This document shows positions 1 through 13,276 of a DNA stretch of 64,000 nucleotides, in pieces. Under the pieces are notes generated by a model. The model made no database searches. It was not told where the DNA came from and saw only the letters and a program-made list of their open reading frames with translations. The stretch comes from Paralichthys olivaceus (Eukaryota; Chordata; Actinopteri; Pleuronectiformes; Paralichthyidae): assembly GCF_024713975.1 (NCBI RefSeq), contig NC_091094.1:15161001-15225000 (forward strand), given 5' to 3'. Within the stretch, counting starts at the first letter, position 1, and every line of letters begins with the position of its first letter. Position numbers and translations under genes: made by a program.

Positions 1-985
1 AGAGCACAAAACAGAGGTAGTTCATTGTTAGACTGTATGAACTGTTACATGAGTTAAGTCACAACACACAGTACACAGCTGTTTGTATTTTGATGGTTCC
101 TATTTTGGGAAAGGGCTGGGAAATATTTTTTTGATTTGCTGCTAAAAATATTCCCCATCCCTGCTGGTTTTCGTTCTATTTGTGTTAAGCTAAAAACTTT
201 TCAGGGCTGAACTGGCTAAAACTGTTGTATCAAGACAAACAAAAAGCAGGTGTGTTTTGCATTTGAACCAAGAAAATACTGATAGCCGGTTTGTAAACCA
301 TTATGTTGAGCCATCTGCACTTTGATTTTTACATCAAATACTGCTGCCTGATGCTGCTCTTACATAAAAATAGAGAAAATATTTCAATCAATGACCATAG
401 TCTTCTGTTGGGCTGAAGTTAAACAAGATTTGAAGCCTAAGAAAGTAGTCTGGTAAATAATCTGAAAGTACAAATGATAAAATAGTAATACAAATAATGT
501 TAGTGAATAAATGATGAATATATAGAGTCTCAGATATTTGGTTTGTGGTTTGGTAATTTAAGCAAGACAGAGTGTTAGAGGGAAAGTCTGAGGCAGAGTG
601 AGTTGTTTAATTCAGTGGAGGAGGGGCAGAGACTGATACAGGAAATTAATACTTATGAGGCAGTGGAGGAAAAGTTTGGGGATAAAGGCTCTATTGTCAG
701 CACTTGTCCAGAGAGAGAGCTGCGCAGGGGAAGACTGCAGGTCTGGAAGGTTCACGCTCTTTAACTCAGGAGAGGCCCAATGGAAACTGGACTAAATCCC
801 AAGAAGACTCTGATGGATCTTTATCTTAAAACCTTACTCTTTATTATAAGTTTGCAATGATGCATACACGGGCACATGTTATTTTTCACCAGGAATATGT
901 TGTCAGTCTAAGTTATTTTTTCAGAGCTGTTTAGCAGTTTTTACTTTGCATAAATGGGGACATTGGTGTTAATAAACTCATCTAA

Positions 986-1073
<88 letters not shown>
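986..1073. repeat. (AC)n dinucleotide microsatellite
   Basis: An uninterrupted run of about 44 AC units in intergenic DNA. Its length and purity suggest a highly polymorphic locus. Confidence 0.97.
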
Positions 1074-1075
<2 letters not shown>

Positions 1076-3115
1076 TCCAGATGTCTGACTTATCATAACA
1101 AGAATCTACCATATAAATACCATATAAATTCTTTTGATTTTCCTTCCAGCTCCTGTGCTGCTGCCATCTCTCAATCCCAGAGTTTTTGTATTATCCAGAA
1201 TGAATCTGTGTGTTTGTTTCTTTGTACCTCATCAGCACGAACCTATTGTAAACAATCACCACGTAGCAGTCAAAATGCTTAATGCTTGAAGCACACTAGA
1301 TGTCATGTGGAGACACAAAGGCACTAGTAGTTTTCAATCACTCTGCTCCATGTAGAAACAGTGTCTGGCCAGTTCGATAAACATCACACATGAATCATGG
1401 GGCAGGAATGAAGCTTCGAGCCAGAAACTGTCCCGCCTGGAAAAACATATCTGAACTTTTCTCTGACAGTGATCCATGGCACTGCCCTTTCTTTTCCCTC
1501 TCAGCCACTTAGAACCTCCCAGCCCCTCGCTCAAAACCAGCTCTCCCCTCCCTGCATGACCAGCAGTCCAGCGGACAACTAAATACTTACAGACAGAGAC
1601 GGTCGCCTCATTGGTCGATTATTTGTGACTTCAATAAGTAAATCTTCATATCAGTGGGAGAACTGTGCTTGATTCTTGAGATTTCTGAGATTCTTGGACT
1701 AAATCTTTACACGTCCGGTTTCACTTTGGCTCAAACACCATGAGACCTGGACCATCTCCTGATGCAGCTGCTCAATGGACCCAATGGTGGAATTATTTTT
1801 TCAGCTGCTGTGTCCAAGTTCAACAATTCATTTTAAACCTTGTCTCCAGATTATTTTAGATCAGATTTCAGATGACCTTAAATGGAAATCTCACATATTT
1901 TTGACCAAAGTTAAAGACCATAGTTGAATGTTGCCTTGAAATTTAAATTACATTCAATTTCTTGTCCTTATAAATCTTTTCATTGCATCTTCTTTACATC
2001 AAAGAACTAAAATATCAAAACAATTGCAGATTTATTTTGGATGACCACTATTTTTAGAAGCCTTTTTAAAGTGTTATCAAATAAGTTCTAATTATCTCTG
2101 ATGTCTTTTGTTAATATCAGAACTGTTCTTTATGTTCCTGTCTGTCAGGAGATGAAGATTATCCCTCTTGAGGAGCAGCCAGAGAAACAAAGCTCTTTGT
2201 TACCACTAAGTCTTTGAAGATAAGCTCCTTCCAGTTCCTTCCATTTATTGCAGAATTGAGTCATTCTTCAAACCAAAGATAATTACCAGTGTTTCATAAA
2301 AGACTGAATAAGAGTCACGTCATGCACAATGGAGCTTAGACGTGTGACTCAATATTTCTGAAAGTATCTGTGACTACTCAACACGGTTACAATTTGTTCT
2401 ACATGTTGTTGCTAATAAACTATGGTGATGCAATGTATTTTATGTTTCAGTTCTGCACTGTCAATGCACCAGTGATCAATGTACAGTTTGTGTCCTCTTA
2501 CTGAAAACATCCACCAGAGGATTCTTTGCTCTGGTGCCAAAACATTTCCTCATGTGGGTGTGGCAGTGGTGCAGGCCATGCAGATGTAGACTGGCTCTAC
2601 ATCTGGATGTGCAGTATGAGGGTTATAAGGTGCTCTGACAAAAATGGTGAACTAATAGAAATATAATGATTATAATCCAAACTAATTTGAGAGTGTTGGA
2701 AAAAAAACACAGAGCTCTGCACTGTCAGGCGCCTGCAAGCTTCTGGTCTCCTGCCTGACTGGAAACTGTCATCAGTACTTCTTTGTCCTGATCATCAGCC
2801 AGCGTAAACTAGACTCATGCATACTGAGGGATATTTTTTAAAACGTTCAACCCAATAAAATACAATAAATCAGTGTGTACCTGTGATTTAAAAAAAACAT
2901 GCAACCCTTTCTTTCTTTTTTAACTTTGGTCATCACCCATCCAGGTAAGATTATCCATTGTGATATGTAACGACAATATAGTTTAAATAACAATTTCACA
3001 GCTGATTAAGTCAAATTCGATTTGGCAAAAAGAAATCCTTCTGCAGCAGCAAAAGTCAGCAACATTTTTTCTAACCAAGATTATATATTCTTTGTTTTCA
3101 TATTTCAATTTCCGT

Positions 3116-3164
3116 GCAGCAGCAGCAACAGCAGCAGCAACAGCAGCAGCAGCAGCAGCAGCAG
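3116..3164. repeat. (CAG)n/CAA trinucleotide microsatellite
   Basis: A run of CAG units with a few CAA interruptions. It would read as polyglutamine, polyserine or polyalanine depending on frame, but nothing around it looks coding: the frames stop quickly and run into the neighbouring (AC)n tract. I treat it as a non-coding microsatellite. Confidence 0.9.
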
Positions 3165-3336
3165 CTCTCCTCACTCACTGATGGGAAACATGCAGTGTGC
3201 AGGAGCAGAGAAAACTTAAGAATCCTAGTGTGCAGCAGCTCCTTGGAGGACAGAGTACCACTTTGTATGGCACAGCGTTTCTATAGAAACACAGGAGCAT
3301 GGCCCAGCTGTGCTGGTGCCAGGATTCTACCTCAGT

Positions 3337-3337
<1 letters not shown>

Positions 3338-3406
<69 letters not shown>
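3338..3406. repeat. (AC)n dinucleotide microsatellite
   Basis: A pure AC run of about 34 units, some 170 bases downstream of the CAG/CAA tract. The following 200 bases are a C/T-rich low-complexity tract. Confidence 0.97.
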
Positions 3407-3409
<3 letters not shown>

Positions 3410-4228
3410 TCCTTCTGCTCTGCTTCTTTTGGTTTCACACACAAACACACTCTAGATTCTTATCAACCGTTTTTCATCAAAAACAACAAATTGAGTTTCT
3501 TACCTGCCTCTGGTACCTGCCCTGCTTTGTAAAGTCACAAGTTTTGTGTCTTTTCGTCTCTCTGCCTCTCTCACTCTTGTCCTACCCCTCTCTCTCTCTT
3601 TCTCTCTCCCCCTCTTCCTCTGTTTCTCCGTCACTAACCCTACCCTCCCTCTCGTTTGGTGGACAGGCCAGCCTGTTGGGTTTGTTCTCTGGCGTTTTTT
3701 CCCTCTGAAGGTCACACTGGTCCTTTCTCCCCCTCTGCTTGGCTCAGGGCCAGAAAGATTTAATCTTAACTCCTTCTGGAAGCTCGCAGACTCTTTCATG
3801 TGTCCACATTGTGTCACAGTTTGTTATTATTTTGAGCATGTGAGGGTATGTCTCCAAAAGACAAAAAAATAAGGGTGGATGCAGGTTTGTTTGCATATTT
3901 GTATGTATACACAAACATGTCAGGATTCGGTGAGAAAAACTGGGAACACTGGGTCTCTGTTGGGGAAAGCACAGCTGTAATTGCATCTCTCATTTGTCTC
4001 CCACCCACTCGCTATTGTACTGCACACAGATCCAGTCATGTGTTTTTCATTAGCAGCATTTCTCTGTCGACTCCATGGCATCTTTTTCTGTATCAGCGAA
4101 ATGTCCAGGAGGGTTTTTTTCCCTCCTGCATCAGTAAACTGATTACTGAGGTCCAGCTGAGGGATGGGGGTGTGTGGAGGGTCCTTCAGGAAGTGGGACT
4201 GTGTAGGATTCTGATTTACACAGTGTAA

Positions 4229-4260
4229 ATGTGTTGGTGTGTGTGTGTGTGTGTGTGTGT
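4229..4260. repeat. Short (GT)n microsatellite
   Basis: About 14 GT units with one or two interruptions at the start, in intergenic DNA. Confidence 0.85.
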
Positions 4261-7200
4261 CAATGGGGGTTAGGTGATGGACATGCTGGCCTGCATTCCT
4301 GCAGAGTGAGCTGCAGCAGAAAGATGAGCTGAACACATGTTGGGAAAAGTCTCAAACACATGTGTATGTATGTGTGGCTCCTTTATTCTACTTTGTTCTC
4401 ATGTTATTTCTCTTTTCTGAGATTTTTCTCCACTTCTCTACCATCTCCTATTCATTTAGTCTTGGTTTGGAATGCTGAGCTGAGCTGCATCACATAACTG
4501 GTGCACTAAGACAAGAAAAGATTCTTCAACAAAGAGGACAGAGGGAGAAACCAAAAAAATGGAATATGTAACCACATGTGTTGCTGTTTCTCGATCATCT
4601 TCTCTGCTACAATTTAAGAGAGGCTGCAAGGGCACTTTTCAATGACTCAGTTCCAGCAGCAGATTCTTTTCTGTTAAATGATTTTTGCGCAGGAAACTTA
4701 GTCACCATCTGTTTCTGGTATGGAAATCTGATTTCTGCCATGATTAATGATGAGTGCAACATTTCTTGTGATGCAATCCATGTCACCAATATGATGTCAT
4801 TGAACCCACTCTCAAGTGCTTTATGTAGATCATTAAAAGCCAAAGTCTCCTTGTGTGCAAATCCTTTGAGACATAACTGTTTAGATTGACCTGTCCTGGT
4901 GGTAAATTTCATTCTATTTATTATTATTATTGTATTATCACAACTACTAATATAGAGCTTTCATGAAATTTTTAGGACTTTAATGCTAATTTACTTAACT
5001 ATATAGTCCAATACATGGTGGAAACATCATAATATGCAAATGCCAGGTCAGGAAAATTTGGCATCAAGTTGAACTTGACATAAGAGCTGATAGGCAAGAC
5101 ATGCATGCAACCAAAATTTCTAACAACCTAGACAGCAATAAATGAAACACAGCAGTATGAGGAATTGATTTGAGTCCATTGTCAGTTTTCTAAATATCGG
5201 CTGATTAAATAGTCTCCAATATACGACTTGGGGTCCCTAGATTGGGACACGGCTTGTTACAGGTCATCGTTTCATGGCTCTACTTAGATACTGAGTCATC
5301 CCAGGAATAATAATTTTATACATATTATATTTTTCCTTTTTATTCATCGGAGCTTCAGTAACTAAGCTTTGAGGGTAAAACAGTGTAGTTTGGATTCACA
5401 CTGAGTCACATGTCCTGTGGAATGTAACTGCTCAGCCTGCTGCTGATCCACAGGGTCTGGACAGAGATGCTTGAATGTCTGTGCTCTGGTTTTCAGGGCT
5501 AAATTCAACCTGTTGATTCAAGAAGAGATATTTATACAGGAGAAAACTTGCATTTATTGCAGGAAATCCTTAAGCAGAAGACCTCTTCATTGCTATGAAG
5601 CAGATGGACTGAGGCAGGCTCAGGCCCCGGCCCAAAATGACTTGATGTGTATAATAAGCTGAGAACTTTCCAAGAACAGCATGTTCTGTCATCTGCACAG
5701 TGATATGGTTGATTGAGCTGTTAAGTTTAAAGGAGATGTGCTTGAGACGAAGCACAGCTACAGCAATACTAATAATCTCCTCAACATTAAACATGTACTA
5801 ATCTGTTTCACTGCATCAACAAGATGACACAGCATCCTGCAGCGTGTATACATGCATTTGTTCTGCAGGCTGCGCCCACTTCCCCCTCGCCAAAGTCAAC
5901 TCCAAATCCTGCAGCTTTGGACGCCTTCCTTGGAAAACACTAGCAGTCTTTCATAAAACCACATTTTTGCTGAGTTTTCATTGTCCTTGCACTTTCCATT
6001 TTCAAACTTTTTTATATAATTATTCACAATTATTTTTCCCAATTTTTTGATGACAATTTTTTTTATAACTGTATTAAACATGTATAAACTTTAGGCTTCT
6101 TTAATCTGCCAAAGAAGAAGCGTACAGACTTTGTGTTCAGTTGCTGTGCTGTTGATGTGTTGCTACACCTCCAGAATCTGCCCAAGAATGTGCACGCCAC
6201 CACAACAGGTAGCTGGAAGGACTTTTGTTTGTCTGTGAAGTCAAATGTGAAAGATCTCTGTCATTATAACACTGGCAAAATAAGTTTCTGTCCATCAATA
6301 TAATTGCTATTCACCTTTTCATACTTTACCATATCAATGAAATGGTGTCAGCATATTATGGATGCTAAAGACGGCTGATGAGGCTTAGATGCATCTCAGC
6401 ATGAAATTGTACAAACATGCAAATGTTGAAAAGTTCTCTCAGGGCATTTTCAAATCATCTATAATGAAACCGAATCAAACACTGTCCAGCTCAGACAGGC
6501 TTCAGCTCATGCACTGCTGACTAACAATAATCTAACTTGCTAGTTTATCTGGTGAACTGTGGGCTGTGAAACTTTTAATATCACACACAGTAGTGCTCTC
6601 ATAATATGGGGAGCAGCATTTACATCTTGTTTCAAAGAGATTAATTGCAGCATTAGATATGGAGCCAATGCACGCCTCTGTGTGTTTCTTTTTATCTGCT
6701 TCACTTTCAATGTGATTGTGGTTACTGTTGACTCAAAGTAGTTACTGTTGCCATTTCTGACTCTAAACATGTAATTTACTGTGATAATGGCGGCATGTTT
6801 ACCTTTCAAAGATGCCAGTAATTTCTAAAACAATGGGTTCTTGGTTTCAGCTGCAGACAGAAGGAGGCTTCTCATTTCTTGGCTGAAATGATGATTCTTG
6901 CTGGCAGAATTGATCATTGTTACCTCGCAACAAACATTATCAAAACATGAGTCAAAACCTAGCTCCAGCTGATATTTTGATGTCTCTGTCTGATATTCAA
7001 ATTCACTAGATCTGGATTATTGTTTGTATCATTACCAAATCGTGCACACTGTCACTGCCCTAAACATGTCCGACTTTTCATCAAGATCCATGACTTGTTC
7101 CCTGAGAAATCAATGAAAATGTTGAAAAATGACCCAACTCCCCAAATTATCCCCTGATTTTAAATACAATTTTAATTTTGTTTCATGGATATGAGTTGAC

Positions 7201-8806
7201 TAGTTTTGGCATTATCCTGCAAACTAACAACTGCTTGGTGGAGGTAACAAGACCCTTGTTAACATGGGTCTTACATACCTACAATATACAACACTGTGTA
7301 GGTAAAGAGCAAAAACAAAGTTCTTGGCTCACATTGAGTATCACTCTTGCCACAGATTCATGCACAACACCTCAACATGAACTCCAAAGCCAGACCTGCC
7401 ACGTCTCGTTGCAGTTGTTAATATGTGGCGATTGGACAATGCCTGCTCAGGGGAGGGATTTATTAAACGCTCAATTGACTAGGTTTAAAAAGAATTCAGA
7501 AAAGCATGAGGTCCTTTACCACTCACATCATCCTTTTCAGGAGATGCATGGTAATACAGGTAATATGCTACATATTGTTTTACTGCATATGGTATTTTGG
7601 AGACTGTGAATGGATTCTCTCCCAACATGAGCCTGTATGTAGTATTGCTGGGGTACAGCAGTGTGTGTATGTTAGCTGCATGTGTTTCACATAAAGGCCT
7701 CTGCGCTGGTACTCAGTTAAATATGGAATGTGTGATATAGGCTCCATAAGCGGTCGAACTCTCCTCTCACACGCAACGCACATAGATCACAACATTCAGC
7801 CTGGACCCTATACTCCACATCTCCCGTCTGTAGCCACTCTCATGTTTTGTTAGCAAACTTATGCAAGTGTCACAGGGAAAAGAAAAACCACAGCTACTCA
7901 CTGTGCTCGGAGCTGTGTTGCATTATCAACACGATGACGTGGACAGTGACGAGCCTCTGGGAAAATGTTAGGAAATGGTGTCATAATCAGACCGCTCCAA
8001 TATTATGATAAAACTCAGGACGTTTACTAACAGACAAAATCCTCAGTATCTCTGTTATGTTAGTTATCACGCTTATTGAAAAAATATTGATGTGAGCACA
8101 AAGACTAGATTTGGCAATTTGAATGAAAAATGTGCTCAGAGTCTATAATCTTGGCCAAAGCTCCATTTTTCAACAATGGAAGATTTTGCAAAGATTATGT
8201 TCCCTGCCATATTTCTGAATTAAATTACTGCGAGTTTATGTTCATGACTATTTGTGAAATCATATTCAAAAATTAAATAATGCCATAAGTAAAAGTAAGA
8301 GACAAAAACAACTCTGGGTGATGTATTTAGTTTTAACCCCACTGCATATTGATGACTCCGTGGATCAGAAGTGACTCTTCAGACCGTATAGGAAATAGAA
8401 GCTAGCAGAATCAGCATCTGTGTTTCTGTGTGTTAGTGTGTGTGCATCTAATGAGAGGGTTTGAGGTCTGAGTCTTGCTTGTAAACAGGCCTGTAAATGC
8501 AACTAACGGCTTCCTCAGTCATGTAGCCAAAACCAGACTTACCATACCAGTCTGCGATGGATTCAAATTTGTCCTGCCAGCAACAGACTCTTCACACAGC
8601 TGGGAGGTCCAAACCTCTATGTGTATTATTTACCAGTTGGTTCGTCATCCTGTCCAGTGGTTTTGTTTTATGGCCTGCCAGTCAGATCTGAATCAATCAT
8701 GATCTCAGCAAATAACAATGCTTCAGAGTCACTAACCTAAAACCTCATACTTTATACATAATCCTAATACTCTTAATTTCACTTTTACTGAGTACAACTG
8801 GTTATT

Positions 8807-8950
8807 GGTTCAGTGTGTAAGATTTAGGTGAAAGGGATCTATATACAGAAATCAAACATAGGATGATCCTAGTGACTTCTTCACCCTAGAATGGGCCTTT
8901 TATATTTAAATACTTTATATTTATAAAACTATAAAACTATATTTATCTAC
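8807..8950 (-). mobile_element. MITE-like repeat fragment (family also at 19.1, 36.3 and 37.1 kb)
   Basis: The start resembles the reverse complement of the ends of the copies at 19.37 and 37.41 kb, sharing the core CAGTGTGTAAGATTTAG followed by a GGGATCTAT stretch. The similarity fades after about 140 bases. I recognise it as a common teleost dispersed element with CAGTGTGTA-type terminal inverted repeats. No coding capacity is seen. Confidence 0.6.
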
Positions 8951-11129
8951 TATCTCAGACGACACTATTCAAATCAAGAAAACAAACCTCAATGGGGACG
9001 ACTCACAAGTTTGTTTGCCATCATCTCTATAGACTTGTGTATAAAGATGGATGACACGACATGGATCAAACTAAAAAGTCAAAGTACACGTCTGTCAAGC
9101 CCTAGGTAGTTTTGTCACGCTGATGTAAGTTCAAGTGTTTATTTTCCAGGTAAGTTTAGTTTTAATTAGATATTTGATATTACTAAAACAGGGTGAAACA
9201 TCACGATTGACAATAGTGACTGACTGATAATTGGACGAGCCCATGTTTTGACGTGAATTCATTATCGCAAAAGCACACACTCTGACTCCAAATGTTACAA
9301 AATGGTGGTGTTCATTTCTGGGGTATTTTATATTCAATTTTGAACAGTGTGATGCATCATCACTATTTGATGATACTTCACTGTGTTCATCTCCAAAAAT
9401 AACCTTTCATATTATATTTAATTGTTAATATGAAGAATATTGATGGTGCAGCTTTAAAAAAACTTACAAAATAAGTCTCTGGTAGCACAGGTCCCAGACT
9501 ATTGAATTTCTACCCTCATAGCTAATTTTATATGGAGCTCAAATTTACAAACTGCTTTTATACAAAGAAATGAAAATAAAGACGCAACCGAGAACCATCT
9601 GAAAAAATATATGGAGAGATTTCAAAGAACCAACCAAGCTTCCAAACTACCAAACCTGAGTAGATGGTGTTTTCGTGATGCATCGTGTGTTTCTGTGGGT
9701 AGAGAGATGTGATATGTGAGCAGATCTCTGCAAGTCTCTGTGTTGCTGCTGTGACACTGCAGGGAGCCTCATACCAAACTGTTTTCACTGGTGGTTTCCT
9801 AGGCAGGGTTTTGTTCAGAGGATAGGAATGACCTGAGGTTTAATGATTCCACCAGTCATAGATTTATCCTGTTTTTTAATGGCTGCAAATATAAAACCCT
9901 TTAATGGTGAATAACTTTTAAACTAATCGGAATGAGTATCTTTCTTTCAACCAGATTTTATGGAAATTGAACTCTACACCACTACTGTCATCTGAAATCT
10001 AAGACCAGAACAGTAGCAATCATCTATAATAAACAATTATCAATTGGAGCTGTTTAGCAAATCAGTGAGTCTGGAGTGGAGGAATGAATAAGATAATCGA
10101 TTCCATGATTAAGGACCATTTCTGTCTCTTGTGGTTGACGCAACAAAAGCACATGTTCAGACAGAGGCTCATTCCACTGTGAACTGCCGTCCAGCCTCTC
10201 AGGTGTTCACACGTGCCATCTGGCTCTACAGTGTCAACACCAGCCAGCTGGCAATTCCTGAAAACCTACGTCTTCACAACAGTTTAAGAGACACTGGTGA
10301 GCGTTCACTAATACAAACTGTGTAACTTATTACGAATGTGTTTTCTTTTATAATACTGGTACTGTTTCCAAAGTGGTGAAAAGAAGAGCTAATGCCACAT
10401 TCATATAGGAAGACATGACATTGTAAACTAACACATCAACATATTATATCTGTAGCACTCAATGAAAATGTCAATATGATGAAGAGAATAATAATAATTT
10501 ATCATAATGAACGAAAACAACAAATGGTAGCATTGTTGCTGGTCACATTTTAGAGTGCGGGTCTCGCACAATGAGTGCACTGACCATAGAATGTATACAA
10601 AGATGGAAGACTCCACTCCCTTCCACTATCCAGAAATGAAGCTGGAATATGAACACTTCTTGTGCATTTGGAGTCAAGGCAGCAATCAAGGGATTTAGCA
10701 GCAGTTGCAAGGTTCTGCAAACACAGCTTTTCATTTATTCATTGTCATTGGGACATAAGAGGATTTCAACAAACAAAAAATGAAGTCTGAAGACGATCAT
10801 CTAACCCAGCCTTTAAAAAAGATGGATGCAGCAGCTGCACGGCTTCTCTTGTGTTTATAGACTCTCAGCAGCAACATGGAAACAGGAAACTGTTTTCTTT
10901 CTGCTTCCATCCATCATGACTTCATACATACCCAGTGCACCGCGGCTGGTCATCACTGGGAACAAGCTTACACAGACTTCTATGTTTAATAGTTGTCCCT
11001 CAAAGGAACTCTGTGTGAGTGAATCCTGCTTCTGGTAAATGTTGTTCCAGACAGAGTCTGATCGTACCGTCAAACACACAGCATTAGACATGGTGTCACC
11101 TGGAAAGTATGGCGGTGGCTTTAGTAAAT

Positions 11130-11171
<42 letters not shown>

Positions 11172-11182
11172 ACAACCACACA
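11130..11182. repeat. (CA)n microsatellite with interruptions
   Basis: A pure CA run of about 17 units followed by interrupted CA-rich sequence. It lies in intergenic DNA. Confidence 0.9.
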
Positions 11183-12654
11183 CACAATTAAATCATTAAA
11201 TTAAAGTCATGTTTTTATGCAAATATACATTTTATGTGTTATCAGACAGTCTGACTTTTATAAATTATTTGTAGTAAACAAGCTCAGTGCAGAAAATCAG
11301 TAATTTGTTAGTAAATTAAATTTGAAATACTGATGATATAAAAATATATAATATAAATGTTAAAACTGTAGTCGGTTACAAAAATATATAAAAATGTGGG
11401 TTTGTGTTAATGGTAGACAACCCACAAATGTTGGGAAGCCTAAAAAGAAATGGCTGCATTAAATCACCTACAAAGTGAAAGCAAACATCTAAAAACCAAT
11501 TAAAATGAATATTCGATTCGACTCAATTTAAAGTGACTCCATATTTTGTTCATACTTTGTACGCACAACGAAACAAATGCTTTGCATTTACTGGAAAACT
11601 GTACAGTCAGTCCTCGTTTGTCTGTTATTACATATGTGACCACAGTGACTTGACATTTATGTTGCGATGACAAGATCTTTAACTCTTTATTGTCAGGAGG
11701 TGTTGTGATTATGAGAAAAGCAACACAATATGCCTTCACCATTTGGGGAAACGGCACCTATGACACAAATTTACTAGCTCGTCTTTTCTGGTTTGTGGCC
11801 CTGAGAGGAAATTCAGACAGTGTTACGATCAGTGAGTCAGCACATGGTGAAAGTTCTCATTAAGCTGAGTCAGTTGTAATAAGAAGCTGAGTAAGTTGTG
11901 AAATATGGAATTCATAATTATGAGATTACAGGAATCATAATGACATTCATTCAGTGGCTTTCTTGCTCTGTTTGCCATTTGATTATCTTTTAAAGTTTGA
12001 AATCAAACTCCCACTGGGGTCTGCCCCTCTCTGCAAGTCTGCAATTCTGTTGGCAACAGAATTACATAAAAAAGAGAGTGGGGTTCTGTTTGCAAAATGA
12101 AAAATAACTTATGCATTTTTCAATCTATGTATTTTGGATGTCATTGCTCCAACCTGTTCTCCTCAGTCTGCATGTAAAAGGCATCCTCTAAATATAAACT
12201 GAGATGAAATGAGTGCAGACATGTAAGTCAACCACAATTCAATTCTTTAACATGTCATTAAAACCCAAATGTGCGGGTATTAAAAACCGAACAGTCTCCA
12301 AAAATACTTCTGCTGCTACTTAGATCTCTCTATATTTGCCTAAAATGTATGTATTGTTCATTTTACTTGTACACATACTGTACTTATAATTGCATTTGCA
12401 TGTATTATTAGTACTCTTCACAGCTGAACTCTAGATTGAATAACAATGTTCATTTTTCATTTTGAGGTATTGTATACAGATGCATCCATAAAAAGTCACT
12501 TACATATATTTCTTTGTTCGATTTGTTTTTATTTAAACATTTTTAATCTTCCATAGTTACCATCATAATGAAATCACTGATACATTGTTGCTGCTGTTAC
12601 TATGCACATTTTGCTTACTGATTTATTGATTTTTTTAATACAAGGTCACCTCTC

Positions 12655-12660
12655 TTTATT
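12655..12660 (-). promoter_or_regulatory. Candidate polyadenylation signal of the SLRP gene
   Basis: An AATAAA hexamer on the minus strand about 620 bases past the stop codon of the SLRP gene at 13.3-16.6 kb. Other AATAAA-like hexamers occur within 150 bases in this AT-rich stretch, so the exact signal is uncertain. Confidence 0.35.
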
Positions 12661-13276
12661 ATAAAATAGAAAAAGTTTGACAAATCAATGTTGAAGTTTA
12701 CTTTCTTACATTTATATTATATTTTCAATGGCTGAATCAAAAAAGTTTCATCTTGCACCCTGCTCCTGTGGTGGATGGTGAGGCAATTCAACACTGCAGC
12801 TGACTGAGTCAGAGGCTCTGAAGAGAAAGCTCCTGCATGTTGCCATTAATACATATTTCCCTTTTCTCTCAGACAGCTCACTTTAACCAGAGCACTTTTC
12901 TCTGTACAGTCAGAAATGAGAGGGGTTTGTCACAGTTCCTACACGCTAATAACACACAGATGTACAACAATGCTGAGGCTGGACGGGATGAGAGACAGAA
13001 ACCAATGGGAATGCGTTGGTGGTATGAGAAATGTTTTGATCAGAACTTTTGGCATTACAGTAAAATAACACTGGTTAAGTGAATGAGTTCAAGCTTTGGC
13101 ATATTTTGAAGGTCAGTTTTCTCTTCAGCGTCTGACTGTGGAGTGAAGACAAATCAAATTCTTTCTTGCTATGAGGTTGGGTTATTTGAGTTTATAAACG
13201 ATGAGTTGGACATAAACGATGAGTCATGACACATTCTTGTTCACTTACATGCAGGAAATCCTAATTTCAGGTGGGG

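Larger units (their letters stand above)
1..13276. other. Intergenic region without a recognised gene
   Basis: I see no exon chain, conserved domain or RNA gene on either strand. All open frames are short and several are simply translations of microsatellites. The stretch holds a long (AC)n tract near 1 kb, a CAG/CAA tract and an (AC)n tract near 3.1-3.4 kb, a (GT)n tract near 4.2 kb, a (CA)n tract near 11.1 kb and a MITE-like fragment near 8.8 kb. The last 600 bases or so are probably the 3' UTR of the minus-strand SLRP gene. Distal enhancers or untranslated exons could be present but cannot be read from sequence alone. Confidence 0.6.

Noticed and set aside
1334-1660. Possible minus-strand first exon (CCAAT followed by a donor-like CTGTCT|GTAAGTATT near 1587)
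   Set aside because: Only a good donor and a CCAAT-like word support it; the frame is not conserved-looking and no partner exon was found.
3114-3455. Open frames with polyglutamine or poly-His/Thr runs
   Set aside because: They are translations of the CAG/CAA and (AC)n microsatellites, with no conserved sequence outside the repeats.
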